In this document: positions 42,001 to 54,000 of the stretch, in pieces
How the letters are laid out: each line of letters starts with the position of its first letter
How positions within the stretch are numbered: the first letter of the stretch is position 1
NCBI GenBank assembly: GCA_001599815.1
Contig: BCIA01000002.1
Location: 6,049,626-6,113,625 of the forward strand
Origin: Furcasterigmium furcatum
Lineage: Eukaryota; Ascomycota; Sordariomycetes; Glomerellales; Plectosphaerellaceae
Length of the DNA stretch: 64,000 bases
Reading direction: 5' to 3'
Position numbers and translations under genes: made by a program
The notes under the pieces: model-generated
Told to the model about the DNA's origin: nothing
Seen by the model: only the letters and a program-made list of their open reading frames with translations
Databases searched by the model: none

Positions 42001-45000
42001 GCTCCCGGTCAAGGTCCTCCGGGCCAGGGCCAGCAGTTGCCTCCCGGTCAAAGACAATCATTCCCTCCGAGTCAAGGCCAGCAGCCTCCGCCAGGCCAAG
42101 GTCAGCCCTTCGCTCCAGGTCAGGGTCAGATGGGCCCGCCACAACAGTTTGCCACTCAAGGCAATGCTCCGCCTGGAAGCATGCAAGGACCCCGGCCCAA
42201 CAGTATGCAAGGACCTCAGCTTCGTCCGATGCAAATACCGCAAAGCCCATCGCAGGGCCCGTCGCAGGGAAATCAGATCACGTCCCCTCAAGGACCTCCC
42301 CCGGGCTTCAAGTTTGAACAACCGCCTCAGCCGGCGCAGACACCGCCACTCAATCAAATGCAGGGTCCTCAGAGGCCCCCGGTTGCTACTGTTCAAGGGC
42401 CACAGCCTCAGTCCAGCTCTCTTCAGGGACCTCAGCCTGGTCCTGTGCAGGGTTCTCCTTCTGGGGAACAGCAGTGGCGTCAGTCGCCGCCGATGAACCC
42501 TGGGCAGCAACAATTTGGTCAGCAGCCGCCTCCGTTCCGAACTCAAGGTCCTCCAGTTCACCCCGTTGCTTCGGTCTCGCCGCCCAATCGCAATCGGGCA
42601 GTCTTCCCAGACATCCAGAGGCCTGCCGAGCAGCAAGCCACTGTGAGGGCTGTCGAACCTGAGCCCCTGGAAGAGTTGAAGAAGCCTTCGCCGGTGCCCG
42701 ATCAAATCGCCAGCGCGGCCCAGCCTGGACCAGCTGTCGTGCAGTCGCAACCCCCGCAACAGCCCCAAGGTCCAGTGCAAACCGTTTCGGTCTCCCAAAA
42801 CCAACAGTCTCCTATTCAGCCGCCACCCAGGAGTCAGCTGCGAGACCAGGAAATGCAGCAGGATGGACATGCCGCTACCGGGTCCAAGCCGTTCGCCGTC
42901 AGCCCTTCAAGCTCGCCTGACTTGACCGCTGCTACCACGGCACAATTCCAGCCTCCTGCGCCTGAGCACACCGAGCAGAAACCGCTGGCCTCGAACCCTA
43001 TCCCCCAGACCGAGGTCACAGTTCCTCCCGCTGCCCTGCCTCTTGCTGGACCAGGCCAACAGCCAACTCAGTCCGGTCAGCAACGGGATCCCTCGCCCTT
43101 GGCTCCCACCCTGAGGCAGACGCAGCATCCCAGCATCCGGAAACCCATCGGGGCTGACCGTCTTTCTGTCTCGCAACAGCAGAGGAGCGTCTCCCAGTCC
43201 CCTCCCGCCGATCAGCTCGACAAGAGCGTCTCTCGCCTGTCAGCTGCCCCATCAGCTGCATCATCGCAGGGACCGTCGGAGCGGTCGAGCGTGACGGCGG
43301 GACAGGTGGACCCTAGGATCTCTCAGGTTTCTTCGGTTTCGCCTCCTCAGCCGCAGCAGAATGCTGGCCTTTGGGGTCAGGGACCGATGCAGCGCCCACC
43401 TTCGGGGCAGCAGAACGTCCCCGAGCAACAAGGCATGGTTGGTCCTCAGGGCCAACCCGGACCTCAAGGAATGCCTGGGCCCCTGCGTCAGCCTGGACCT
43501 CAAAGTCAGCTTGGTCCTCAAGGTCAGCCTGGACCTCAAGGACGGCCAGGACCCCAAGCAATGTTCGGACCCCACGGTCAACCTCAGGGTCAACCGGGAC
43601 CCCAAGGCATGGCTCAGTCCATGGGTAGGCCCGGATCGCAAGGTGTTGCTGGGCCTCAGAGAATGCCAGGACCTCAGGGCATGCCTGGGCCTCAAGGGAT
43701 GATCGCACCTCAGGGAAGACCTGGACCTCAAGGCCAAGTTGGACCTCAAGGGATGATGGGGCCTCAAGGACGACCTGGCTCTCGCCCGGGACCCGGAGCT
43801 CCTGGGCAACAACCTCAGCAGCCATTCCTGAACTTCCAGAACGAGGCCCCGGCCTCTGCTCCCGCTCCTCAGCTGCAGCAACAATCAAGCTCTGTGCTGA
43901 AATGGCTGAAAGGCAAATCATCGGAGCAGGCCCCTCAGCAGGTGCCGACGCAGACACCGGCTCCTCAAGCTCCCCAGCAGCAACAGGCACAACTGCAGCA
44001 GCAGCAGCCTGAGAAGAAGAAAGAAAAGCCCGGCAAGTCCCTCTTCGGCGCGTTTAAGAGATCGTCCAAGCAGACCGAGGGCCAGCCTCAGCAAACCCCG
44101 CCGCCTCAACAGGCGGCGCAAGGCGTCCCTCCTCAGACACAGGCCGGTCGTCCTCAGCAGATGATGGGACCCCAGGGCCAGTTCTATCCCCAGCAACCCG
44201 GCATGCAAGGACAGATGCCGCCGAACATGCAGCAGCAACAACATCAGATGATGATGATGCAGCAAGGCCGGCCAGGGCAGGGAATACAACAACCTCAAGG
44301 CTTGCAACAAGGTCAGCAGCCTCCTCAGCAGCAGCCTCAGCAGCAACCCCAAGGGCCTGGCCAAACGCAGAGCCCCCCACCTCAGGGAACTCCAGGCCAG
44401 ACACCACCTCCCAGTCAGTCCCCGCCCCAGCAGGGCGAGGAGCGGCAGGCCGGGACACCCCCTTATCTCCAGTACCAGCAGGAGAGGATGTCTCCCGATA
44501 ATGGCCCTGTCATCCCGGGGCAGGGCCGTCCGGGTCCTCCCCAGCAACGACCTTCTTTCGGCTCTGGCCAGAACACTCCTCCGCTCCAGCAGCGCTCGTC
44601 GTTCGGGCCTGGACAAGGACCCCCAGGGCAGCTCCAACAGCGTCAATCTTTCGGGCCTGGGCCGGGACAAGTCCCTCCCCAGCAGCTACAGCAGCGCCCC
44701 TCATTTGGACCTGGCCAGCAACCTCCTCAGCCTCAGCAACAACCCGGCGTTGGACCTGGTCAGCTGCAACAGCGCCAGTCATTTGGGCCGGGCCCGGGTC
44801 AGACGCCCCCTCAACAGCTCCAGCAACGCCCGTCTTTCGGGCCCGGGCAGATGCCACAACAATTCGGCGACCCGGGCGCTGTTCAGAATCTTCCACCGGG
44901 TGCCATGCACGGCCAAACGCAGCAGCAGATGCCTTCGCACTGGTACCCCGAGGAGGAGCCCGTTGAGCGGGAGTATGAGCCAGTCCCTATTCCCAAGGGG

Positions 45001-45945
45001 TATTCTGCAGTCCATGGAGAAGGAAGGGTGGACCAGAGCCCGTATGATGTCGGCCGAGCCTATGTCTCTCCTCAGCTCAGGCCACAGGGGCAGTTCCAGC
45101 CTCATAACATCGCTGCGCCTCAGCAGCCGATGCAGAATTATCCTCAGCATCCGCCCGTCTGGCAAGGCAACCCGCAGCAGACGTCTCCTCCGCCACAAGG
45201 TCCTCAACAGTACCAGCAGCAGGCGTCCCCGCCGCCGCAAATGCCCCCTCAGCAGTACCAACAGCCGCAGCAGCAGCAGCAGCAGCAGCAGCCCCTTGTT
45301 GCGCCCAATCAGCTCGGCATTCAGCAGCTCCAACCTACACAACCTCAAGACCAACCAATCCACGTTGGTCAGAGTACCACTGCTACAACCGTACCCAGCG
45401 ACCAGAAGCCCAGCTCGCAGAAGCCGCAGGTGGCCGAGCAGGCTGCCCCTCAGACATCGGATCACAAGTCGTCCAAGTTGCCAGCACCGGCAAAGAAGAG
45501 CCCGGAGCCGAGCACTCCGGCGCAGCGTAACCTCAGCGTCAACATTCAGAGCCCCAAGGATGATGACAACGATGACATCTACAACGCCACGCCCCGGCGG
45601 AAGCCCCTGGAGGCGCAGAAGACGGGCGAGAGCCAGGTCAGCGTCAGCTCCAACGAGGAGAGGGCACGCAAGGCCAACGGCGCGGCGAAGAAGGCAAAGG
45701 CGCCCAAGGTGACCCGCGTCAACAGCACCCGCGCGGAGCTGGAAGACACGGAAGACGAGCGCAGGAGGACCATCCGGCTGGAGGCGCAGGAGGAGAAGAT
45801 CCTGTACGACCCCCTGGAGGATGGACCATACGCAAACAACAGGAAGGGCGACGACCCGGACGCACCCCAGATGAGCGCCACGAGCTATCCGGGCATGGAA
45901 TGGAACCCGTATGCCAACGGGAACTACGAGGACTGGAACGACTGA
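39029..45945 (+). CDS. Very large disordered Pro/Gln-rich protein, block B (about 2288 aa)
   Basis: Exon 1 is 39029-39473 and exon 2 is 39524-45945. If separate, it starts at ATG 39029; alternatively it continues block A through the CACGCAG acceptor at 39046. Content in order: Ser/Pro head with NDRRTSWALSLG; DDWVMVESPA; basic Ser/Phe modules between 39.7 and 41.8 kb (RRSSFFMKFGG, KKRISAFTGKLFSRSS); PGQGQ-rich region; collagen-like GPQG tract (43.43-43.80 kb); QQRPSFGPGQ repeats (44.54-44.86 kb); polyQ; and a conserved acidic end (DTEDERRRTIRLEAQEEKILYDPLEDGPY, PGMEWNPYANGNYEDWND). Function unknown; a scaffold or membrane-cortex role is only a guess. Confidence 0.72.
43434..43800 (+). repeat. 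Collagen-like Gly-X-Y coding tract
   Basis: About 120 codons read mostly as G-P-Q / G-M-P / G-R-P triplets (for example GPQGQPGPQGMPGP), with a few interruptions. The DNA repeat is CCTCAAGG/GGACCTCAAGG-like. Confidence 0.85.
44545..44865 (+). repeat. SFGPGQ coding repeats
   Basis: Six copies of a roughly 15-22-residue unit of the form LQQRxSFGPGxGQxPP (QQRPSFGSGQ, QQRSSFGPGQ, QQRQSFGPGPGQ and so on) lie in tandem, followed by the unique C-terminal part. Confidence 0.85.
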
Positions 45946-47792
45946 GCCCTCCCGGATACATACCACTTGATCTATGTCTCTTTTCCTTGTCATTTACACC
46001 ACTGCCACCATATCTTTTCATCTTTCTTTGTATATAGGGCCACCCACGGTATTTATTTCTCCGCCACTTGTCGGTTTCTGAGCGTTCAGCGCCATACCCG
46101 GGGGAAGATCCCCAGAGTAGACTTTATTTTCTCGGACAACCTTACCACCGGTAGTAATTCAAGGATGTCGTATTTTTGCCGGGGAGAGCTCGGGCACATA
46201 CAGGGAACACGAGGACGGGGAATGAAACGGTGAAACGCAAGCGCTGTGCAAGCATCCGATCCCGGGCGGCGGCTACATCCAAGTGTCCAGCAGCTGCAGC
46301 AGCAGTGAATGTGATGATGCGACCTTGGACGGCGGATGAGATGACATGCAGTCGGGAAATTGGATGGCGTCTGTCTGACTGACTGTCTGTCAACAAGGAA
46401 CCCGTCACTCGGTGTCCCAGCCCAGATCTGGCCCGCAAGGATGCAGACGGTAATCGGAGATGATGACGATATTGATGGTCTGAGCGTCGCGGACGTTGAA
46501 CAGGGGCGTTCCTTGGGCGTTGACGAGTCCACTCCAAGACTAGCGACATGATCACCGCGGCGCAACGGTCGCGAGCGGCGCATTGCATGTGCTTGCTCCC
46601 TACCCAGACCCGAAGTGATCGTGAGCGTCCCGCGAGCTCCGAAACGTTCTGGGACGACGCGAAGGTGGCAGGTGACCTCGCGGGCCTCGCGGGCCTCGCT
46701 TCGCCCCCGGCACGAGATGCCCAGGCCACGAATCGGCCTGTCGGTTGTTGAGGTCGAGAACGAGGAAAGACAAACGGGTCCTTGGAGGCTGAGAGACGAG
46801 ATGGGCAGCTGATAGGACGGGCAGGTGAGCACCCCGGGGCATCTCGACAGGGTCGCAGGGAGTCCCCCGCTGAAGCGTCCCTTGGATTCGCACCGCCTCC
46901 CGAGGTGCTGGGCCTGGTCGGGTCGACGCCCGAGCGAGGTTCTCGGTGCGGCCAATGCCGCCCGGGCCGCTAAAACGGGCGTGACGACTCGACGACGTAG
47001 GTGGTCCAGCTTCCATGGGCATGGAATACGCACAGGGTGTACTTAGCGCCGTGGTGAGAGTCAGCACCGACCAGCCCATTTCGGCAAAGCAGCTGCCCCT
47101 GTCGGATAAGCTCCCTGTGCGTGGCAGAGGAGTTCCGCCGGGGCCAGACGGTGGCTGCCAAGGTCGTCTACAGCTTTTCGGTTCGTTCTTCTCAGCGCTC
47201 GTTTGCCTCTTCCCCCGACTCGTGTGTCTTTGGGCTTTTCTTCTGCGGTCGGCTAGCTGCAGTGCCTTGCATTCGCCTTCTACTTTGGCACAGCCCTTCT
47301 CCGCATCTCGGCCTCGATCCGCCCGGCGCTCCCTCCCTCTCTTCCTTCCACCTTCTTGCATCCACTACCTCGACGACACCTACTCGTGGGCTTCATTCTC
47401 CTCTTCCTCCTCCTACTCCTCCTTCTGCCCCGGTCCCCGACAACAACAGCCCGTCCCCTCGAACCACGAGAGACAAACACCCGACGTGCTGTCTCGGATC
47501 TCCTCCACCCTTTGAGAAATAGCAACACAGATCAGACCGCCCAAACCGCCAATCAGTCATGTGGATGCGTCATTGAGAAGTCGGTTCCCGCCCACTTCTC
47601 ATCTTCCAGCACTCCAGCGCTCCAGCTTTGACTCGCGTCTGGAATTCCTTCCCCCCGACGGCCACGCTCACGCCCGTGTCTCACCCTCCGCAGCTTATTG
47701 TGCTGTCCTGTCTCGCGGAAGGATTCATTCGTCCGTAGCAGCTGCCCCGTCCGTGTCTCTCCACGGGGAACTCTGCTGCCACACCTCAGACG
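45946..47792. other. Intergenic region and long leader of SEC2
   Basis: A 1.85-kb gap. 47380-47450 is an almost pure CT tract, a common fungal promoter/leader feature. A 315-codon leftward frame (46086-47033) begins with GTG, has no motif and overlaps other equally long frames, so I take it as GC-rich background. No gene is called. Confidence 0.45.
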
Positions 47793-50002
47793 ATGGACTC
47801 GTACGTACCACCACCTCAAATCAACTTCCCTTACCGTCCCGTCCTGCTGCTTGTCGCGTTGCACAACCAACATCTTGTCCTTTCCATGCCCTTCCTTCCT
47901 CTCCGATGCAGCCTCCCGAACATCCCCCCCGCCTGTCTTGTTCCGCCGACATGACAGTCGCTAATGGCATCTGGTACAGCTTCATCGCCGTAGCTGGATG
48001 GTCACATCAGCTTCCCACACAATCCAGCAACGGCTCAAGACCCTACGGCCACTTTAGATCTCTCTCCTCCGTCCCGAAATCACCCAGTCCCAACCCGAGA
48101 ACCCCGGGAAGGCGCCCATCCGCCTCGGACCTTTCCAGCATGACCGAAGCCGCAGCCTCGCCGCGTTTGCGACCGCTCCCGCCTTCACCCGCCGACGAGG
48201 AGGCAGAGCTCAGCACCCTGCCCGATCCCCGTAGCCGCGCAATGAGCCCCGCCGTCCCCGGCAGCGACTCGCCCCATCACCCTGACCTGAATGCCGAGGT
48301 CGCTACCCTGAGCACGAAGCTCATCAACGCCATCAACTACCAGACTNCCCTCGACGACNCCCTCTCCGCCACAAGATCCGAACTCGAGAAAGCACGCGAC
48401 CAGATTAAGGTTTTGGAACAGCGGAATGAAACGCAACGAGAGATGCTCTCCGGCGACGTGTGGGTGCGGAAGAAGTCTGTCGAGCAGGAGAAGCAGAAGC
48501 TGCTCAGCCGCATTGCCGCTGAGACGCACCTCCGGGAGGATGTGGAGAAGGAAAAGAAGAAGATCGAGCTCGAGCTCGAGAACCTCACCACCGCCTTGTT
48601 CGAGGAGGCCAACAAGATGGTCGTCTCCGCCAAGGAGGAGTCACAGAGGGAGCAGGACATCCTGCACAAGAAAAACGACCAACTGAGGGCCCAGATCGCC
48701 GACACAGAAGCACTGCTCAAATTCCAGCAGGAGCAGCTCGCCGAGCTCAAGAACGTCATGGAGCAGATGACAATCGAGCGCGAAGAGCATACCGCTGTCA
48801 CCGCCCCCTCCTCTCCCGGCTTCACCAGATCGGATGGCAAGGATGACGAGAAGCTAGGCTCTGAAGGCCTCGCCCCCCACTCAGCACTGGAACCAGTCTC
48901 ACCTGCGCACTCTACCAGCTTTAGCCATCTTATCCACCCCATCTTAAGAACTGATCTCGCCTCCTACGAGGATTTTACCGCCCTAGCACGGCTTTCACGG
49001 AACCATGCCGGTAACCGGGTCTCTTCAGGATCTATGGGCGGTATTCATAGGCATGGATCGGGTATCGGTGGAAGCACCTCAAGCGCCCACCCTTCTAACG
49101 CCTCGACGGCTTCGCTGCCGAACGGTGGCAACGCGACTCCATCACCGTCTTCGCCGCACACCCCGATGTCTGCCGCGAGCCACGCATCCGCCGACCCCGC
49201 GACACCTCCGCCCTCCCTGAAAGAGACGAGATTTTACAAGCGCGTCCTGAACGAAGACGTCGAGCCTACACTGCGGCTCGACGTTGCGCCGGGCCTGTCT
49301 TGGCTTGCTCGACGGAGCGTCCTCAGCGCCATGGCCGAGGGCAATATTGTTGTGGAACCGATTTCTTCCCATTCGCCGTATGCCTCGTACATCAAGCCGC
49401 AGTTTTATGCTTGCTCTCTGTGCGGCGACAACCGCAAGGACGAGCGGTACCTGCGCAACCACCGCTTCCGGACCAGCGAGAACGAGTCGGCTCAGCGATA
49501 CCCCCTCTGCAAGTTCTGCCTCAACCGAGTCAGGTCGACATGCGATTTCCTCAGCTTTTTGCGCATCCTGAAGGACGGTCACTGGCGGACGGAGCGGGAG
49601 GATATCGAGAAGGCGGCTTGGGAGGAGACAGTCAGGCTGCGAGAGCAGATGTTCTGGGCTCGCATCGGCGGAGGCGTTGTGCCGGCCGGCCACCCTGTCA
49701 TCTCTGAATTCGATAAGAGCCCGAGGCCGAGCCACGACTCTGGACGTCAACCGGAAGGATCGACACCAGCCGAAGCTCAGCCCAGGGCCTCCACGACGAT
49801 CACGACGACGCCGGCGACTCCCGAGGAATCGGGGACGCCTGTAGGCGGTGCGCCGCTGGAAGACTCTGACGGCGGCAAAGACGAGGCCAAGACTTCCTTG
49901 GATGTCAAGTCCTCCCCAGACGACGGATCTTCCGACACGACAACAGAGGAGCCCAAACGGCTTTCGATCACAATACCAAAGACGGAGAAGGCGGACGAGT
50001 AG
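47793..50002 (+). CDS. SEC2: Sec2-type guanine nucleotide exchange factor for the Sec4/Rab8 GTPase
   Basis: An 8-nt first exon (47793-47800, ATG GAC TC) is joined across a 179-nt GTACGT...TACAG intron to 47980-50002; 676 aa. A long coiled coil (about residues 106-276, LNAEVATLSTKLINAINYQT to LKNVMEQM) is the Sec2 GEF domain; SGDVWVRKKSVEQEKQKL and TALFEEANKMV are its most conserved parts. A C-terminal domain has CSLCGDNR, YPLCKFCLNRVRSTCDF and REDIEKAAWEE. It activates Sec4 on secretory vesicles for polarised exocytosis at hyphal tips. Two N bases (48347, 48359) fall in codons 126 and 130. Confidence 0.88.
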
Positions 50003-51050
50003 ACACGACATAGAAGATCAGCGACGTTTAATGCGCGACAAGATTTTTGCTCACTACATACCCGATACGGCCTGCATCGATTCTTCTGTACTCATACTTT
50101 TCCCATTACCAAAGGACGCGGCGGCTCTTGCTTCGCAGGACGCCGGCCGGCCCCGGGACGGTGGCACACGGTTGGCACGGCATTGCATGGATTCTGGGTT
50201 TTCTGAAAAAGGGCGTTGATTTGGACTGGCTGCCGCCGGCATACTGGCTGCTGCTTTCTTTCCCTCGTTTTGATACCGGAGGGGAACTTGGAGGAGGTTG
50301 GCCGGAGGCAAAAGCGCTCAAAGGGGACATCAGGGCCCTGACGATAGAGTGGAGGGGGGAGGGGATATTTACTATTGCGCGTATGCTTGCTCGAGCATCG
50401 GACCATTACCTACGAGTGTAACTATTAATGCGAGACGGAGATGATGACCATGGAACTCGTCGCCAGCCAAAATGTGATCCCTTCGTGGAGTCGCCAGGAA
50501 CATGATGTCATGGCAGATGAAGCGATGTATTCGGATCTCCCGGATGCGTCCGATGCTTGCCCCTGAGGCTCGACGGTCTCGGGACGGGACGCTGTCATCC
50601 CATTTCAAGGACGCCTGAGACACGGTCCCAAGCCGGGCCGCGCTCGTCCGTGCCTGTCATGAAGCGTGAAATGCCACACAGCCCGTACGCAGTGCTGCTC
50701 TGCTTCCCCTGGCCATCATTGATCATTATGGTGTGATTTGGTGTACAAAGCTAGTAAATAATCGCCGGGCAGGCGTCTGTCCTTTTCGTCTCGTCCTTCT
50801 CGAGTCTTTCTCTTATCTCGCCGATCACATTATGGCCGCGATCTCATAATAGAAAACCCAATATCCTTCCCGTCCGGTGTCCGTCCCCTGGGAATAAGCC
50901 CGGTCCGTCAACGCCCCGTCATGGCCTGGCAGGCCGTCTAAAGCACGTGTTCGGGCGAGAACACGAGGTGCGCAACAAGAAGTGTGGGAAGGCGAGGGAT
51001 AGAGAGTGGGGTTGGTTCGGGGCGTAGAGTCGTGACGACTTGCAAGTCGC
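50003..51050. other. Intergenic region between convergent genes
   Basis: 3' flanks of SEC2 and PMT2. Only short motif-free frames; no RNA gene seen. Confidence 0.45.
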
Positions 51051-54000
51051 TCACAGCTCCTCGTGGGCGCTGGCCTCGGGGCCGCCCTCGCTGGCGGGCT
51101 TGGGCTTCTTCACCTCGGCCTCGCGCTCGCCCTTGATGCTCTCGGCAGCATCGGGAACCACCTTGGAATCGCCGGCGGACTCCTTCTGCTTGGTCTCCTG
51201 GTCGACATTCTGGACATCGGGGTGAGGGGGGGCGACGCCCTCGCCCTCCTCGACGTCAACCTGGACCTCGTTGCCATTCTCGTCGATGACACGCGTCCTG
51301 GTCTCGTAACGCGTCTTGAACTCGACCTTGCCCTCGAGCTCCTTGACCTGCTCGGGGTCGAGGATGTTGCCATCCTGGTCCCTGTACTCGATACGCTCCT
51401 CCTGAGCAACGACGCGCGGTGGCTGGGCAGCGGGCTTGCCCGAGATCTCTGCCTCCTCGACGATTGGCTTCTGAGCCTTGTCGGCCTTGTCGTCCTTGAT
51501 GCTGCTGTCGGCCTTGTCGACCTTGACCTCTGTCGCACCCGTGGAAGCGGCAGCAGCGGCGGAGAGAGAGGAGGAGAGCTCAGCGGCGTCATACTGGGTG
51601 TACTGTAGCGAGAAAAGCAAAATTAGTATCCACGCCCCGAGCTTGACTAAAACGTTCAAAAGGAAACACGCCATGTTCCGCCCGACAAACAACTATTCAT
51701 CCCCGTACCCTCACAGGCAATGCCTGCTCAGGTATAACTTCGGTGGTACTTACGTTTTGATAGAATGTGTTGCAATCAAAGTCCCAGCTGGTGAAGAGCT
51801 TGACACGCTGGCACTCAGACTTGGTCCACTGGTTGCCGTATGCGAGGGGAGCGAAGAGGACGAATGCGGCAAGCGTCAGAGCCAGGAAGACGACGGCGCC
51901 CACGCGGTTGAAAATGGAGATCCTCTGCGAGCCCATGCTGGGGATCCTGGCGGTGACGTAGTCGAAGACCTGGCAAAAGGCAATGACGGCGAAGTAGAGC
52001 GCAGGGAAGTAGTGGTGCAGGAAGAGCTGGCGGGCCATCAGGAAGAAGGGGAAGTAGTGAAGCGCCCAGCCCAGGACAGAGGAGCCAATCTCGTAGTCAA
52101 AGCGCTTGAAGACGACGTTGGAGTAGTCACCGCAGCTGCGCTGCCAGCGGAGGGTGGCAATGCCCTTGAAGATGACATAGATGACAATGGCGGCAGTGGA
52201 GCTCCACCAGACGATGGGGTTGCCGATGAGGTAGATCTGGCGGTGGTTGCGGCCCCAGAAGTTGATGCCGCGCCTCAGAATGGGCCAGGACTCGGGGCGG
52301 GAGTCCCAGGCGTGAGAGTCGACGAGGCCGGCGTTGGTCTTCCACATGACCGTCTGCAGCTCCCAGAACTTGGCGAAGAAGCCGGGGCGGCGGTAGTTGA
52401 CCTTCTCGACGCCATCCTTGAGCTGGGGGTGCTCGTTGTACTCGACATACCACAAGCTGTTGGGAAGAGTACCGCCCTTGGCACAGGTGACCTCCTGCTG
52501 CTCTGAGGCCCAAGCGGGAAGCTTGACCTTGTGGGAGAAGAGGACGCAGCCGCTCATGACGTGCACAAGCCTGAACTTGGTCTCGATGGTCGTGACGCGC
52601 TCCTTGGACACCGCGGTGATGGACTTCTTCTTGACAATCTCGACACGGAAGTAGTCGTTGGCATCGCCGTCAAAGCCCTCGTAGCCGTAGGCGGAGACCT
52701 CGTTCTGCCAGTCGGCCTCGGTGACGGGGGGACGGACATCGTGCGAGTGCAAGCGGCGGTGGGTCTGGGTGTGGTAGAGGCGGAGAACAGCACCGTCCTC
52801 GATGAAATGCGCCGCGTTGTCCCAAGCCCCGGTGCCGTTGATGGCGTTTCCTTCGAGGTCAAGAGGCTGAGTCTGGTTCTGAAGAATCCAGACGTTGTTC
52901 TCATCCTTGTGAGGGTAGAGGGTAATCTGCTGCTGCTTGCTTCCGGTGGGGTACATCAGGGCGTGAGAGTGCAGGTAGCCGCCCTGGGTGTTGACGTGGC
53001 GGATAGAGACCTTGCTGCCGAAGACAACATCGGCGGCAACATCCTTCATGCCCTTGTTGTTGAGGGTGGACTGGAACTCGGAGCTCATGAAGCCATCGCC
53101 ATCGCCGGGGTTAACGAGGCAGATGAAGTGGATGGCGAACATGGCGAGGTAGAAGGTGGCGGGGATGACGATCAGGCAGAAGGCACGGGCCATGAAGTGC
53201 TTGAACCAGATGCGCAGGGTGACGGTCTTGGTGTCGCCGAGGAGGACCCAGAGCTGGACCAGGGTCAAGCAGCCGACCCAGGCAATGGTGAAGAGGCCAA
53301 CCCACTTGATGCTGAAGTTGGCGCCGAGGCCCAGGCCGCTCATGACGAGCCAGAACCACCAGCTGAGGCCGAAAGCCTTCTCGGGGCCCTGCTCGTGCTG
53401 GTTGGTGAAGGATGTGAAGGCCAGGGCGGTGAATGCGGTGGTGATCATGAGGGGCGAGTCGAGGAGGATCAGGCGCGCCTGGGTCAGAAGGCCGTTCTCT
53501 GGAGGGGGCACAGGTCAGTAATGCGCATTGGACGCGGGGGGTAGAGGAGAGAACCCACCAAAGATGATGAGGGCGGCGCCCAGAGCAGCGGTGACGGAGC
53601 GGCAGCCGGTGGCCTTGAGGGTCAGGAACATGGTGGGAGCGAGCAGGATGCCGCAGACGGCAGGGAACATGCGCATGGCGACGTAGGGGACGCCAGGCTC
53701 GATGTAGTCCTTGCCAATCTCCTTGAAGTCGAAGTTGCCGGTGAAGCCAGCCAGCCAGCCGGTCAATGCGATGAGCATCTTGGCCAGAGGCGGGTGGACG
53801 TCCATGAAGAACTTTCCCTTGATGTATTTCGTCGCGAAGCCGCCGAAGCTAGAGAGAGAGGGGGATGGTCAGCGCGAGATCGGGGCGGTGTCCGGGGGAG
53901 ACGACGTACTGGACCTCGTCGAAGACGACGCTGGAGGGCTGGTAGATGCGGAAGAGCCGCACAATGGTGGCCAGGATGGTGACCACGAGGGTGATCTGGT

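Noticed and set aside
43434..43800. Idea that the GPQ tract is a CRISPR-like or minisatellite non-coding array
   Set aside because: The repeat is strictly codon-phased inside a 6.4-kb open exon, so it is a protein-coding repeat.
42058..45993. Long Leu/Arg-rich antisense frames (270 and 404 codons) under the P/Q-rich protein
   Set aside because: They arise from CAG/CCT repeats on the sense strand and have repeat-like composition without conserved motifs.
46086..47033. 315-codon leftward open frame between block B and SEC2
   Set aside because: It begins with GTG, has no domain or signal, and other frames of similar length cross the same GC-rich region.
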